Origin: JBAYJM01 sp041665065
GTDB lineage: Bacteria > Patescibacteriota > Patescibacteriia > 2-01-FULL-39-33
Direction: 5' to 3'
NCBI GenBank assembly: GCA_041665065.1
Contig: JBAYJM010000012.1
Location: 1 to 37,355 of the forward strand
DNA length: 37,355 nucleotides
Shown here: positions 7,311 to 15,333 of the stretch, piece by piece
Layout of the letters: every line of letters begins with the position of its first letter
Numbering within the stretch: position 1 is the stretch's first letter
Position numbers and translations under genes: made by a program
The notes under the pieces: model-generated
Database searches by the model: none
Seen by the model: the letters and a program-made list of their open reading frames with translations, nothing else
Told to the model about the DNA's origin: nothing

Positions 7311-7332
7311 CGATAATTTAGAAAAATTACCG
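7311..7332. promoter_or_regulatory. inverted repeat over the -35 of the hydrogenase promoter
   Basis: CGATAATTT - AGAA - AAATTACCG: nine paired positions with one mismatch that can pair as G-U in the minus-strand RNA. It lies just after the galU stop (7350) and covers the -35 position of the hydrogenase promoter. It could be an operator for a redox or metal regulator, or a weak galU terminator. There is no following T-run, which favours the operator reading. Confidence 0.4.
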
Positions 7333-7349
7333 ACTCTTATAAGATTTAG

Positions 7350-8225
7350 CTATAATAATTCATTTAAATACTTTCTAAGCTGATCTCCTATCTCCGGATC
7401 CCTGAGTCCAAACTTTATATTTGTCTTTAACCAGCCCAATTTGCTTCCAGTGTCATTTGGAGTTCCATCTAAATGCTTGGCATAAACTTTTTTTCTTTGT
7501 GACAAAATATCTATGGCATCCGGAAGGCAAAGCTCTTTACCCGGTTCGATCTTTAGATTTTGTAAAATATCAAAAATATCCGGAGTTAAAATATAACCGC
7601 CGATAGCCGCAATCCTACTTTTTGTTCCTTCCGGTCCGGGCTTTTCAATCAACCTATTAACTTCCATAATTCCATCTCCCAAATCATTGCCTTCAATAAC
7701 TCCATATTTTTTTGTACCTTCATCATCTATGGGCACGGCTGTAACAACTGATTCGCCATATTTTTCAAAAACATCCATCAACTGCCTTAAGTGGGGTTTG
7801 CCATCAGGGCAATCAAAAATCTCGTCACCCCAAACGACCGCAAAAGGTTCATCACCGATTAAATCTTTAGCGTTTAAAACAGGCGTTCCATTTCCATATG
7901 GTCCCCTTTGCCTGATATAAATAAAATTTGCCAATTCTGCCACATCCTTTATGGCTTTACAAGCCCAATCCTTGCCCCCTTTTATACATATATCCTCTAA
8001 AGTTTCAATCCTATCAAAATGATCTTCTATCGCCTTTTTGGTTGGCCCAGTTACAAAAATTATATCTGTAATTCCTGCTTTCACAGCGTCTTCAACAATA
8101 TACTGAATAACAGGCTTATCTAAAACCGGCATCATTTCTTTTGGTTGCGCCTTGGTAACTGGAAGCATTCTAGTTCCAATTCCAGCAACGGGAATGACTA
8201 GCTTTTTAATTTTTTTAATTTCCAT
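7350..8225 (-). CDS. galU: UTP-glucose-1-phosphate uridylyltransferase
   Basis: 291 aa, full length for GalU. The nucleotidyltransferase signature GIGTRMLPVTKAQPKEM (15-31) with the catalytic Lys, QYIVEDAVKAGI (41-52), RQRGPYGNGTPVL and the VWGDEIF metal/nucleotide segment are all present. It makes UDP-glucose from UTP and glucose-1-phosphate, the entry point for the nucleotide sugars used in the glycan locus 8-27 kb to the right. It is separated from the hydrogenase promoter by about 48 bases and from the upstream membrane-protein gene by 42 bases. That 42-base gap contains TATAAA on the minus strand, a possible own -10. Confidence 0.95.
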   Translation of the reverse strand: MEIKKIKKLVIPVAGIGTRMLPVTKAQPKEMMPVLDKPVIQYIVEDAVKAGITDIIFVTGPTKKAIEDHFDRIETLEDICIKGGKDWACKAIKDVAELANFIYIRQRGPYGNGTPVLNAKDLIGDEPFAVVWGDEIFDCPDGKPHLRQLMDVFEKYGESVVTAVPIDDEGTKKYGVIEGNDLGDGIMEVNRLIEKPGPEGTKSRIAAIGGYILTPDIFDILQNLKIEPGKELCLPDAIDILSQRKKVYAKHLDGTPNDTGSKLGWLKTNIKFGLRDPEIGDQLRKYLNELL

Positions 8226-8267
8226 AATATTGCATTTTATACTTACAGATACCGACTAGATAAGAAT

Positions 8268-8597
8268 TTATACCACAGTTGTTTTAATTTGTTTTTGATG
8301 CCTTTTTAAAACCTTATTTGCAATCAATGCCATCACAATCCAAGCCAAGAAAATAACAGCTGTCATTAATCCGCCAGTTACTGCCAATTCCCTAAGCATT
8401 TCAACTGGATTCTGTGTAGCCGTTAAAAATGGAGGATACAATAAAATCTCACCAGCTAAAAAATGATCAACAACAAGCATTATTGTACCGCCCCACAGCA
8501 TTCCCATTAGCCAATCCAAATGATATTTTTGGGGAATTTTTTTTCTAATAATGGTCGTAATTATTGCTGCGGTTGCGGGCGTTATAAGACAAGCCAT
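8268..8597 (-). CDS. small integral membrane protein, unknown function
   Basis: 109 aa with three hydrophobic segments (about residues 3-18, 29-48 and 72-94) and a basic C-terminal tail (KVLKRHQKQIK). I do not recognise the family. Short conserved-looking strings are LDWLMGMLWGGTIMLVVDH in the middle and a Pro/Thr loop (YPPFLTATQNP). It sits between apt (26-base gap) and galU (42-base gap). No function can be assigned from context. Confidence 0.65.
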   Translation of the reverse strand: MACLITPATAAIITTIIRKKIPQKYHLDWLMGMLWGGTIMLVVDHFLAGEILLYPPFLTATQNPVEMLRELAVTGGLMTAVIFLAWIVMALIANKVLKRHQKQIKTTVV

Positions 8598-8623
8598 ATT
8601 TTAAAAATTAAATTTATTATAAA

Positions 8624-9151
8624 TTATTCTCCTTCAAAAGAGGTTTGCACATAAAAATCCAGCCCGGCTTCTGCTAATTTTTTGCTTCCTCCCAAATCCG
8701 GCAAATCAACTATAAACGCCATTTCCTCGATTTCTCCGCCTAATCTGTTAACTAATTTTGCGGCTGCCATAGCTGTTCCGCCTGTTGCAATCAAATCATC
8801 GATAATTACAACTTTTTGTCCTGGTTCAATTGCATCTTTATGGATTTCGATGCAATCCTTGCCATATTCTAAATCATATTCTTCGCTTTCTGTTTCAGCT
8901 GGTAATTTTCCCTTTTTGCGAACTGGCACAAAACCTTTGCCCAATAGATATGCCAAAGCTCCGCCCAAAATAAAACCCCTGGAATCGATTCCAACTATCA
9001 CATCAATATTCTTGTCTTTGTATCGCTCGACAAAATCATCAATGCAAGCTTTAAGCCCATCAGGATCTTTAATTAATGTTGTGATGTCGCGAAAAACAAT
9101 TCCCGGCTTTGGCCAGTCAACAATTGCGCGAATGCGAGATTTTATTGGCAT
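8624..9151 (-). CDS. apt: adenine phosphoribosyltransferase
   Basis: 175 aa, the usual Apt length. It has PGIVFRDITTLIKDP near the N-terminus, GIDSRGFILGGALAY, the flexible-loop region PVRKKGKLPAET and the PRPP-binding loop VVIIDDLIATGGTA (114-127). It converts adenine and PRPP to AMP in the cytoplasm. The adjacent mtnP releases adenine from methylthioadenosine, so the two form a salvage pair; the same route could clear adenine derived from 5'-deoxyadenosine, the by-product of radical SAM enzymes encoded in this window. Confidence 0.95.
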   Translation of the reverse strand: MPIKSRIRAIVDWPKPGIVFRDITTLIKDPDGLKACIDDFVERYKDKNIDVIVGIDSRGFILGGALAYLLGKGFVPVRKKGKLPAETESEEYDLEYGKDCIEIHKDAIEPGQKVVIIDDLIATGGTAMAAAKLVNRLGGEIEEMAFIVDLPDLGGSKKLAEAGLDFYVQTSFEGE

Positions 9152-9162
9152 ATATTATATTA

Positions 9163-9765
9163 TTATTTTTTAACTAATTTTAATTCTCTTATTTCGGCCA
9201 CCTCTAAGTGTTTTACTTTGCGATGTGTTGATGGACAGGCTTTAATAAAAGCCGTTTGCAGAATTTGCAACGTATCACCATGAGCAACAAGCAAGATTTT
9301 TTTATCTTTGTACTTTCCTTCTAATTTTAGAATTAATTTTGTAACACGATCAACGACGTTGGCAGTGCTCTCAACGCCATTTATTTTATGGTGCGGATCT
9401 TTTGCGTCTTCAAGCCAGACCTTATGATAATTATCATGGCTGGTTTTTTCCCACTTGCCAAAATTTCTTTCCCTTAAGCTTGCCGTGTATGTAATTTTTT
9501 TAACGCCAATATTTTTTTGCACAATTTTAGCCGTCTCTTTAGCACGAACAAAATCCGAACTGTATATTTCCGTCTGTTCATTTAAAATTTTATTCTTTTT
9601 TATGGAATTCTCCACCTGCACCTTGCCATCTTCTGTCAAGCCATAACCCGTGGTTCCATTCTTGGGATGACTCAAAATAATTCCAGCCACATTTGCCTTG
9701 CTTTGGCCATGCCTTATTATAAAATATCTGTTATTTACTTTTTTTAACTCTTCGAGGTGATTCAT
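9163..9765 (-). CDS. histidine phosphatase (phosphoglycerate mutase-like) family protein
   Basis: 200 aa. The phosphohistidine motif RHGQSKAN (18-25), an Arg in SDFVRAKETA, Glu in LRERNFG and the second catalytic His in VAHGDT are in family order. It could be a cofactor-dependent phosphoglycerate mutase-like enzyme or a broad-specificity phosphatase; the branch cannot be decided from sequence alone. It lies between mtnP and apt in one co-directional run with 11- and 19-base gaps. Confidence 0.85.
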   Translation of the reverse strand: MNHLEELKKVNNRYFIIRHGQSKANVAGIILSHPKNGTTGYGLTEDGKVQVENSIKKNKILNEQTEIYSSDFVRAKETAKIVQKNIGVKKITYTASLRERNFGKWEKTSHDNYHKVWLEDAKDPHHKINGVESTANVVDRVTKLILKLEGKYKDKKILLVAHGDTLQILQTAFIKACPSTHRKVKHLEVAEIRELKLVKK

Positions 9766-9784
9766 TATTTTTCCAAATTATAAT

Positions 9785-10516
9785 TTAAATTTTAGGAATA
9801 ACTTTTATAAGCAATTGTCTAACTTTTTCTGCATTTTCTTTCATTCTTTGCATCACTATTTCAAAAGTCACCGACACCTCATCATCTTTCCAGCAATCAT
9901 AATCAGTTGACATCGCAATTGTCTGATATGGAATTTTAAGTTCATTTGCCAAAATAACCTCCGGACAAGTCGACATATTTATAATATCAGCGCCCCACTG
10001 GCGGAACATATTGCTTTCAGCTTTAGTCGAAAATCTTGGCCCCTCAATTGTAATTACCGTTTTATCAATATTATATTCAAAACCAAGCTCATCGGCCGTG
10101 TTACGTAGCAAGTTACGTAGCATGTCATCATAGGGCTCGGACATCGCTGTATGGACAACTTCATCAGAAAAATAAGTCAGATTCCTATGGCGGGTAAAAT
10201 CAATAAATTGATTTGGAAAAACTAAATTGCCTGGCTTGATTTCTTCTCTCAACGACCCGACAGCAGTAGTTGCTAAAATATGAGTGCAACCGATTTCTTT
10301 GAGTGCTAAGATATTAGCGCGAAAATTTATTTCAGTCGGAGCTACGCTATGGTCTTTGCCGTGTCGCGCTAAAATCACAACATCAACTCCGCCGATTTTA
10401 CCAGTTGTCAAAACAGATGACGGCCTACCGTATTTATTTTCAACTTCTATTTGTGATGGATTTTGTAATATCTGCGGGTCATCCAAACCAGATCCGCCGA
10501 TTATGGCTATTTTCAT
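9785..10516 (-). CDS. mtnP: S-methyl-5'-thioadenosine phosphorylase (PNP family)
   Basis: 243 aa. Signature pieces of the MTAP/PNP-II family: AIIGGSGLDD (3-12), the phosphate-site ARHGKDHSVAP, NFRANILALKEIG, the IEGPRFSTKAE segment and MSTDYDCWK, whose DYD is typical of MTAP. It cleaves methylthioadenosine with phosphate to adenine and methylthioribose-1-phosphate. Some relatives also accept 5'-deoxyadenosine or adenosine; this is not decidable here. It pairs with apt two genes downstream. The start is 3 bases after the PP2C-like gene. Confidence 0.9.
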   Translation of the reverse strand: MKIAIIGGSGLDDPQILQNPSQIEVENKYGRPSSVLTTGKIGGVDVVILARHGKDHSVAPTEINFRANILALKEIGCTHILATTAVGSLREEIKPGNLVFPNQFIDFTRHRNLTYFSDEVVHTAMSEPYDDMLRNLLRNTADELGFEYNIDKTVITIEGPRFSTKAESNMFRQWGADIINMSTCPEVILANELKIPYQTIAMSTDYDCWKDDEVSVTFEIVMQRMKENAEKVRQLLIKVIPKI

Positions 10517-10519
10517 AAG

Positions 10520-11410
10520 CTAATTAAAGATTGCGATTAATGTTTTTTCGTGCCCATATTTATCAGGCTCTTCCTTTGATTTTTGTAGAATAAAATCCTT
10601 AATGTTGGGCTCTAATTTTTCAATGGTGGCGCTTAAAAGAAGATCAACGAAATCCTTATTTTCAAAATATTCATAAAATCCATCACTGCACAAAATAATT
10701 ATATCGCCTTCTTCAACTTCGCGTGAGCCAAAATTTAAATATTTTTCCGCCGCTTCGTCACCAGTAACCACGCCATAGCCAATTGGATTACCATTTATAT
10801 CAAGTCCATTTCTATATTTGCTCCTCACTATAATTTTTTTCTCGTTTTTATCAATCTCATTCCAATTTGATGGTAAATTTTTAGTGAAAACATTCCAACC
10901 AGCATCTGATGCAAATTTTACTTTCCCATTTTTATCCAGATGTAAAAATCTTGCGTCACAAAGCGAAGCCCAAAAAACTTTTTTATCTTTTATACAGGCA
11001 AAAACACAAGTTGCAGCGAATAAATCATAGTCCAAAAAATTGCTGTTTTCTTTTGTCCTATTATTTTTTTGATTATATTGGCCGGCAACTTCATTTCCTT
11101 TCCTAAAGATGTGAACCAGTTCCTCTTCTGACAAATTATCATATCCGTCTTCAGTGGCCTCAATTATTGTTTCGCAAAATATTTTTGCCAGCTCGCCCGC
11201 CCCTGACGGATTGGGATATTTGCCGTCTTTTTGAAATTCCAAAGTAACGCCATCAGCCACAACCGCAATTGGATATTTTTGAGACATTAATAAATAATCC
11301 TCTTGTGGATGTATATAGTGCTTGTAATTTTCAGGATTGGCTCCAATTTGCTTGGCATACCATTCAACCAAAAATGACGATGAGCCTTCTGTTAGACTAA
11401 AAACTTTCAT
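10520..11410 (-). CDS. PP2C-like serine/threonine phosphatase
   Basis: 296 aa with a PP2C/SpoIIE-type fold: AVVADGVTLE (metal Asp53), DLFAATCVFACIKDKKVFW corresponding to the GTT/strand core, ASLCDARFLHL for the usual NxGDSR segment, and ILCSDGFYEYF for LxSDG. At the C-terminal end GHEKTLIAIF stands where most members have D-N-x-T, so the third metal Asp is replaced by His or has shifted. Probably a cytoplasmic phosphoprotein phosphatase; no kinase partner is in the window. It is 14 bases from the DUF3850 gene and 3 from mtnP. Confidence 0.75.
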   Translation of the reverse strand: MKVFSLTEGSSSFLVEWYAKQIGANPENYKHYIHPQEDYLLMSQKYPIAVVADGVTLEFQKDGKYPNPSGAGELAKIFCETIIEATEDGYDNLSEEELVHIFRKGNEVAGQYNQKNNRTKENSNFLDYDLFAATCVFACIKDKKVFWASLCDARFLHLDKNGKVKFASDAGWNVFTKNLPSNWNEIDKNEKKIIVRSKYRNGLDINGNPIGYGVVTGDEAAEKYLNFGSREVEEGDIIILCSDGFYEYFENKDFVDLLLSATIEKLEPNIKDFILQKSKEEPDKYGHEKTLIAIFN

Positions 11411-11424
11411 TTTATTTAACAGTT

Positions 11425-11694
11425 TTAATCTTCGTTTTTAAAAGAAATAATTTGTAATCCAAATTTTTCTATATCTTCTTTGGACCAAAAATTAACATCT
11501 TTGGTCTTCAAAATATAAGTCACTTTTTTTCTTATTTCCCTGCCAGTATATTCTTTTGTCTCCGGATTCCACTCTTTTAAAACTAAAATATCGCCTTCAT
11601 TACATTCAAAATCAGCAACCCTCGCATCAAAAGTCTTATTTCCTACTAAGATTTGTTCAAATAATTCCGGCCATGTTTTCTTTTCTATTTCCAT
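11425..11694 (-). CDS. DUF3850/ASCH-like small protein
   Basis: 89 aa. The pattern KTWPELFEQILVGNKTFDAR, then DFECNEGDILVLKEWNP and YTGREI is that of the DUF3850 branch of the ASCH/PUA-like fold, predicted to bind RNA or nucleotides. Proteins of this type are frequent in Patescibacteria. The sequence is complete with a conventional start and lies 5 bases from rmuC and 14 from the PP2C-like gene. The specific target is unknown. Confidence 0.8.
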   Translation of the reverse strand: MEIEKKTWPELFEQILVGNKTFDARVADFECNEGDILVLKEWNPETKEYTGREIRKKVTYILKTKDVNFWSKEDIEKFGLQIISFKNED

Positions 11695-11699
11695 ATAGA

Positions 11700-12785
11700 T
11701 TATTCGCCTGATTTTTGTGGACCATCCAATTGAAGCGGCTCAATTACTCCTTCGACTCCGGTAATCTTTACAACATCCTTATCAATTTTTTTAAACTCAC
11801 GATCAGCAGTATTGTAGGCATTGACTGTTGTTGTTAAACTATTACCTAACTTTTTAAAATAATCATCATATGCACTAATGTGCTTTTGTAACATTTCCAC
11901 CCATTTTGTAATCTGCTTTGTTTGCTCTTCAATCTTAAGTGCTCTTAGACCCTGAAGAACAGTTTGCAAATAAGCGGCAAATGTTGTCGGCGAAACAATA
12001 ATCACCCGCTTTTCTTTAAAAGCATAATCAATCAAACTTCTGGTATTGATTTTAATCGCACCAACTTCATTTACAAGCAAATCATAATAAATCGCCTCAG
12101 CCGGAATAAACATGAAGGCAAAATCCATCGTTCCTTTGTTTGGTTTAATGTATTTGCTCGTTTCATCAATACGCTTTTTTAAATCATTCTTAAATTCTTT
12201 TTCATAAACAAGGCGCTGTTCTTCGTTATCTTCATTTATCACCCGGTTATAATTATCTAAAGAAAACTTGGCATCCACTGGAATCAAGCCATCTTTAGTT
12301 TTTATAACAGCATCAACAATATCGCCATCATCAAATTTATACTGCAAAACAAAAGCAGTCGGAGGCAGAATATTTTCTAAAACCAATTGCAAGGCCGCCT
12401 CACCGAGATTGCCGCGCTGTTTCTGGCTAGTTAAAACCTTCTCCAGATTTTTTAGCTGAGCAGAAAATCCCATGACTTGCTTATTGGTTTCCTGCAATTC
12501 AACCATCTTCTCAGTAATTCCCTTAACAATACCAATACTTTGATTAAATTGCGATTGCATCTGCTGGGTTGACTGCGACAATTTATTATCAACAGTCTGA
12601 TTCAAGCCCTTAATGCTCGTATCCATTGTCTGATTAAGCTCTTTTATCCTTTCCTGTAACATTAAAAACGACTGGTCATCCTGCTTGCCAGCCGACAAAA
12701 GGCTTAGTTTTTTGTTAAAAATAAAAAAAACGCCAGCTATTACGGCAATCAAAATAAGAGTGAGAATTATAAAGAAAATTTCCAT
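11700..12785 (-). CDS. rmuC: DNA recombination protein RmuC homolog
   Basis: 361 aa: an N-terminal membrane helix (residues 3-24), a coiled-coil region (about 35-115) and the RmuC domain with the string QKQRGNLGEAALQLVLENIL (122-141), VDAVIKTKDGLIPVDAKFSL (158-177) and FAFMFIPAEAIYY-like residues later. The nuclease-like PVDAKFSL core is intact. RmuC limits recombination at inverted repeats in E. coli; its mechanism is poorly known. It is the first gene of the minus-strand run down to galU, with its own promoter (12810-12838). Confidence 0.9.
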   Translation of the reverse strand: MEIFFIILTLILIAVIAGVFFIFNKKLSLLSAGKQDDQSFLMLQERIKELNQTMDTSIKGLNQTVDNKLSQSTQQMQSQFNQSIGIVKGITEKMVELQETNKQVMGFSAQLKNLEKVLTSQKQRGNLGEAALQLVLENILPPTAFVLQYKFDDGDIVDAVIKTKDGLIPVDAKFSLDNYNRVINEDNEEQRLVYEKEFKNDLKKRIDETSKYIKPNKGTMDFAFMFIPAEAIYYDLLVNEVGAIKINTRSLIDYAFKEKRVIIVSPTTFAAYLQTVLQGLRALKIEEQTKQITKWVEMLQKHISAYDDYFKKLGNSLTTTVNAYNTADREFKKIDKDVVKITGVEGVIEPLQLDGPQKSGE

Positions 12786-12809
12786 AAAATGTTATTTAAT
12801 TTCAATTTT

Positions 12810-12838
12810 ATCTTAACAAAACTATTAAGTTTATTCAA
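12810..12838 (-). promoter_or_regulatory. promoter of rmuC run
   Basis: Minus strand: TTGAAT (12838-12833), 17 bases, TAAGAT (12815-12810) preceded by TGT. The expected start is about 20 bases before the rmuC ATG. It is divergent from the alr promoter. Confidence 0.5.
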
Positions 12839-12859
12839 CTATAATTAAACTGCCAATTT

Positions 12860-12868
12860 TGCTATAAT
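12860..12868 (+). promoter_or_regulatory. extended -10 of alr
   Basis: TGC-TATAAT ends 10 bases before the alr ATG, so the transcript would carry a leader of about four bases or none. No good -35 lies 17 bases upstream, and no Shine-Dalgarno sequence fits. It resembles the hydrogenase promoter layout. Confidence 0.6.
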
Positions 12869-12878
12869 AATAAAAAAT

Positions 12879-13997
12879 ATGAACGAAATTACTTGGCTTG
12901 AAATCTCAAAAAAAGCCCTGCAAAATAACGTCTCAGAAATAAAAAGAGTCCTTGGTGAAACAAAATTGGCAGTCAATTTAAAAGCCAATGCCTATGGCCA
13001 TGGACTAGCAAAAATAGCGCCAATTTTTGAAAAACTTGGAGCCAATTGGTTTTGCGTCAATTCTGCCGAGGAATTAAGCATTATTAGAAAATCAAAAGTC
13101 AATTTGCCGGTGTTAATTACTGGCCACACATTGCTAGGTGAGATAAAAGAAGTAATAAAATTAAACGGCACTTTTACTATTTCAAGCCTAGACTCTCTTA
13201 AAATGATTGCCAGAGAATCTAAAAAATCAGGAAAAACTGCTCATGCGCACATCAAAATAGACACGGGCATGTCGCGCCAGGGTATTATGCCAAATGAGAT
13301 TAATGAATTTTTAAGACTATGGACGAAAAATATATCAATCGAGGGTGTCTGTACCCATTTTGCCACCGCCGATGAAAAATTAAATAATGATTATTTTAAC
13401 AAACAGCTAGACATATTTAATAAATGTGCTTCAAACATAGAGAAGGGCTTAGGTAAAAAGTTAATTAAACATTACGCAAACAGTGCAGGAGCGCTGATTT
13501 ATCCACAAGCAAGAATGAATATGGCTCGAGTCGGAATTTCTGCTTATGGATATTACCCAAGCCCGGAAGCAAAGAAAATTTTAAAAAATAAAATAAAACT
13601 GACGCCGGCTTTAAGCTTGAAAACAATAATATCTGCGATAAAAACAATCCCAGAAAACAGCCGTATCAGTTACGGATGTACATACAAAACCACTAAACCA
13701 ACAATAATCGCCATTTTACCAATCGGCTATTATGACGGATTAGACAGAAAATTAAGCAACTGTGGGGAAGTTTTAATATCAGGCCAAAAGGCAAAAATTC
13801 TAGGCAGAATCTGCATGAACCATACAATTGTCGACATAAGTAAAATTAAAAATGTAAAATCCGGTGATGAGGCAGTAATTATTGGCAAGCAAGGATCGCT
13901 TGAAATTACCGCCGAAAATCTGGCACAAAAAATCGGCACCATTAATTATGAAATAATAACAAGAATAAGAGAAAATACACCTAAATATTATTTATGA
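12879..13997 (+). CDS. alr: alanine racemase
   Basis: 372 aa, full length. The PLP lysine lies in AVNLKANAYGHG (K35), the second catalytic base Tyr265 in RISYGCTY, and KIDTGMSRQGI, HYANSAGAL, RVGISAYGYYP and GRICMNHTIVDI are all in place. It interconverts L- and D-alanine for peptidoglycan. The ATG lies 10 bases after an extended -10 box. The stop overlaps the following flavin reductase gene as ATGA, so the two are translated together. Confidence 0.95.
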   Translation: MNEITWLEISKKALQNNVSEIKRVLGETKLAVNLKANAYGHGLAKIAPIFEKLGANWFCVNSAEELSIIRKSKVNLPVLITGHTLLGEIKEVIKLNGTFTISSLDSLKMIARESKKSGKTAHAHIKIDTGMSRQGIMPNEINEFLRLWTKNISIEGVCTHFATADEKLNNDYFNKQLDIFNKCASNIEKGLGKKLIKHYANSAGALIYPQARMNMARVGISAYGYYPSPEAKKILKNKIKLTPALSLKTIISAIKTIPENSRISYGCTYKTTKPTIIAILPIGYYDGLDRKLSNCGEVLISGQKAKILGRICMNHTIVDISKIKNVKSGDEAVIIGKQGSLEITAENLAQKIGTINYEIITRIRENTPKYYL

Positions 13998-14698
13998 AAG
14001 CCACATTAAAAAATCGGCAACTGATTGCCGAGAATACCCTGACGGCGTCTTTCCAGCTGGAATCGCCAGCAGAATTTAAGCCCGGCCAATTTGTAATCAT
14101 TGAGCTGATTAATCCACCTTTTAAAGACGCCAAGGGTTCGGAGAGATATTTCAGCATCAATAATTCGCCAAGCGACAATCACGAGATAATCATCACGACA
14201 CGGATGCGCGATAGCGCCTTTAAAAAATCATTGGCGGAAATGCCATTGGGCGCGGAAGTTAATATAAAAATGATCGGCGGAACTTTTGTTATGCCCGAAG
14301 ATGACGGCCGGGAACTTATTTTCATAACCGGTGGCATCGGCATAACACCCTTCATGAGCATGCTGCGATATGCCAACGAAGCCAACTTGAGTAGAAAAAT
14401 CACCCTACTGTATTTTAACAGGACTCCGCAATCTACCGCTTTTTTGGAAGAATTAAAACAAATAGAAGACGAGGATCAAAATTTTAATCTGATTTTAATA
14501 ATGACAGACGATAATAACTGGCAGGGAGAACGCCACAAAGCCAGTCCTGATCTGATAAAAAAATACCTGCCTGATTTTACCGATAAAATCTATATGATGG
14601 CCGGCCCGCCACAGATGGTTCAAGACGTTGTCGGAGTATTAACGGATATGGGAATTGTTGCTGATAATATAATCACCGAGAACTTTTCCGGGTACTAA
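13994..14698 (+). CDS. FNR-like FAD/NAD(P)-binding oxidoreductase
   Basis: 234 aa. The FAD domain has FKPGQFVII (28-36) and the RYFSI motif (51-55); the pyridine-nucleotide domain has FITGGIGITPFMSML, LYFNRTPQS and AGPPQMVQDV, and it ends in NIITENFSGY, typical of ferredoxin-NAD(P)+ reductase-like proteins. There is no fused iron-sulfur or globin domain and no cysteine in the sequence. It probably moves electrons between NAD(P)H and a small carrier. It overlaps alr by 4 bases. A functional link to the hydrogenase is possible but not shown. Confidence 0.88.
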   Translation: MKATLKNRQLIAENTLTASFQLESPAEFKPGQFVIIELINPPFKDAKGSERYFSINNSPSDNHEIIITTRMRDSAFKKSLAEMPLGAEVNIKMIGGTFVMPEDDGRELIFITGGIGITPFMSMLRYANEANLSRKITLLYFNRTPQSTAFLEELKQIEDEDQNFNLILIMTDDNNWQGERHKASPDLIKKYLPDFTDKIYMMAGPPQMVQDVVGVLTDMGIVADNIITENFSGY

Positions 14699-14722
14699 GG
14701 TTGGAAAAGTAACGCAAAAAAC

Positions 14723-14750
14723 GAATACTTCACACACGTGTGAAGTATTC
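14723..14750. repeat. perfect hairpin between reductase and pterin dehydratase genes
   Basis: GAATACTTCACA - CACG - TGTGAAGTATTC: a 12-base perfect inverted repeat with a 4-base loop (13 pairs if the loop is cut to 2). On the plus strand no T-run follows; on the minus strand it is followed by GTTTTTTG. It may be a partial or antisense-directed terminator, an mRNA-stabilising hairpin, or an operator. Both flanking genes run plus. Confidence 0.7.
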
Positions 14751-14780
14751 TAAAAATAGTAAATTAAGCCAAACCGTAAA

Positions 14781-15032
14781 ATGGTTAAAAATCAAGAAAA
14801 TTCAGACTGGAAAATTGAAAACGGCAAACTCGTTAAGGAGTTTAAATTTGCCGACTTTAAGGAAGCGGTTGAGTTTGTAAATAAAGTCGCCACCGAAGCG
14901 GAAAAAATGAATCATCATCCCGATATATTAATCCATTCTTATAATCACGTTAAAGTCACTCTATTTACCCACGCCATGGGAGCAATAACCACAACAGACA
15001 ACCAACTGGCCGAAAAAATCAATCAACTATAA
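14781..15032 (+). CDS. phhB: pterin-4-alpha-carbinolamine dehydratase-like protein
   Basis: 83 aa, close to the usual PCD size. Family pattern: W10, LVKEFKFADFKEAVEFV (17-33), the active-site EKMNHHPDI (41-49) with two His, SYNHVKVTLFTH (53-64) and TTTDNQLAEKI. It dehydrates 4a-hydroxytetrahydropterin in the family. No aromatic amino acid hydroxylase is in the window, so the role may be in another pterin pathway or moonlighting. It follows the flavin reductase by 82 bases that contain a strong hairpin, and ends 1 base from the convergent small gene. Confidence 0.9.
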   Translation: MVKNQENSDWKIENGKLVKEFKFADFKEAVEFVNKVATEAEKMNHHPDILIHSYNHVKVTLFTHAMGAITTTDNQLAEKINQL

Positions 15033-15033
15033 T

Positions 15034-15333
15034 TTATAAATAAAAAAGGCCCGAACGGTGAAGCTGTTCCATAACTTCCTTGGAGATGTCATAACACAGG
15101 GGCTCAAACCTGAAACAATCCGCCCCGTCTAACAAGGGATATTTCCCATGTCGACTCTGCCGCAGGATATCAATTAGCCTCTCCAATGGTTGATTCCTGT
15201 AGCGGTCGAGGAAGATCTCAATTCCTCGGAACATTTTTTGCCGGCGACGCTTCCTTTCCAACAGCGCCAAATGCGTCAGCACGTAAAGGAAAAGAAGGAG
15301 GGTAACAACGTTTTGGAGCGTCAAGTACATCAT
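15034..15333 (-). CDS. small membrane-anchored hypothetical protein, GC-richer than surroundings
   Basis: I place the start at 15333: GGGGAG (15346-15341) lies 7 bases before this ATG, the clearest Shine-Dalgarno site in the window. A longer GTG start at 15420 is open but has no site and would swallow the leader hairpins. The 99-aa product has one membrane helix (about residues 5-25: TLQNVVTLLLFLYVLTHLALL), a basic stop-transfer string ERKRRR and a soluble C-terminal domain of about 70 residues with two Cys. I do not recognise the family. Codon choice is much richer in G and C than in neighbouring genes, suggesting transfer or strong expression selection. It has a near-perfect promoter and structured leader. 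Confidence 0.7.
   Translation of the reverse strand: MMYLTLQNVVTLLLFLYVLTHLALLERKRRRQKMFRGIEIFLDRYRNQPLERLIDILRQSRHGKYPLLDGADCFRFEPLCYDISKEVMEQLHRSGLFYL

Noticed and set aside
13465..14178. minus-strand ORFs opposite alr and the flavin reductase
   Set aside because: They are shadows of strongly supported plus-strand genes.
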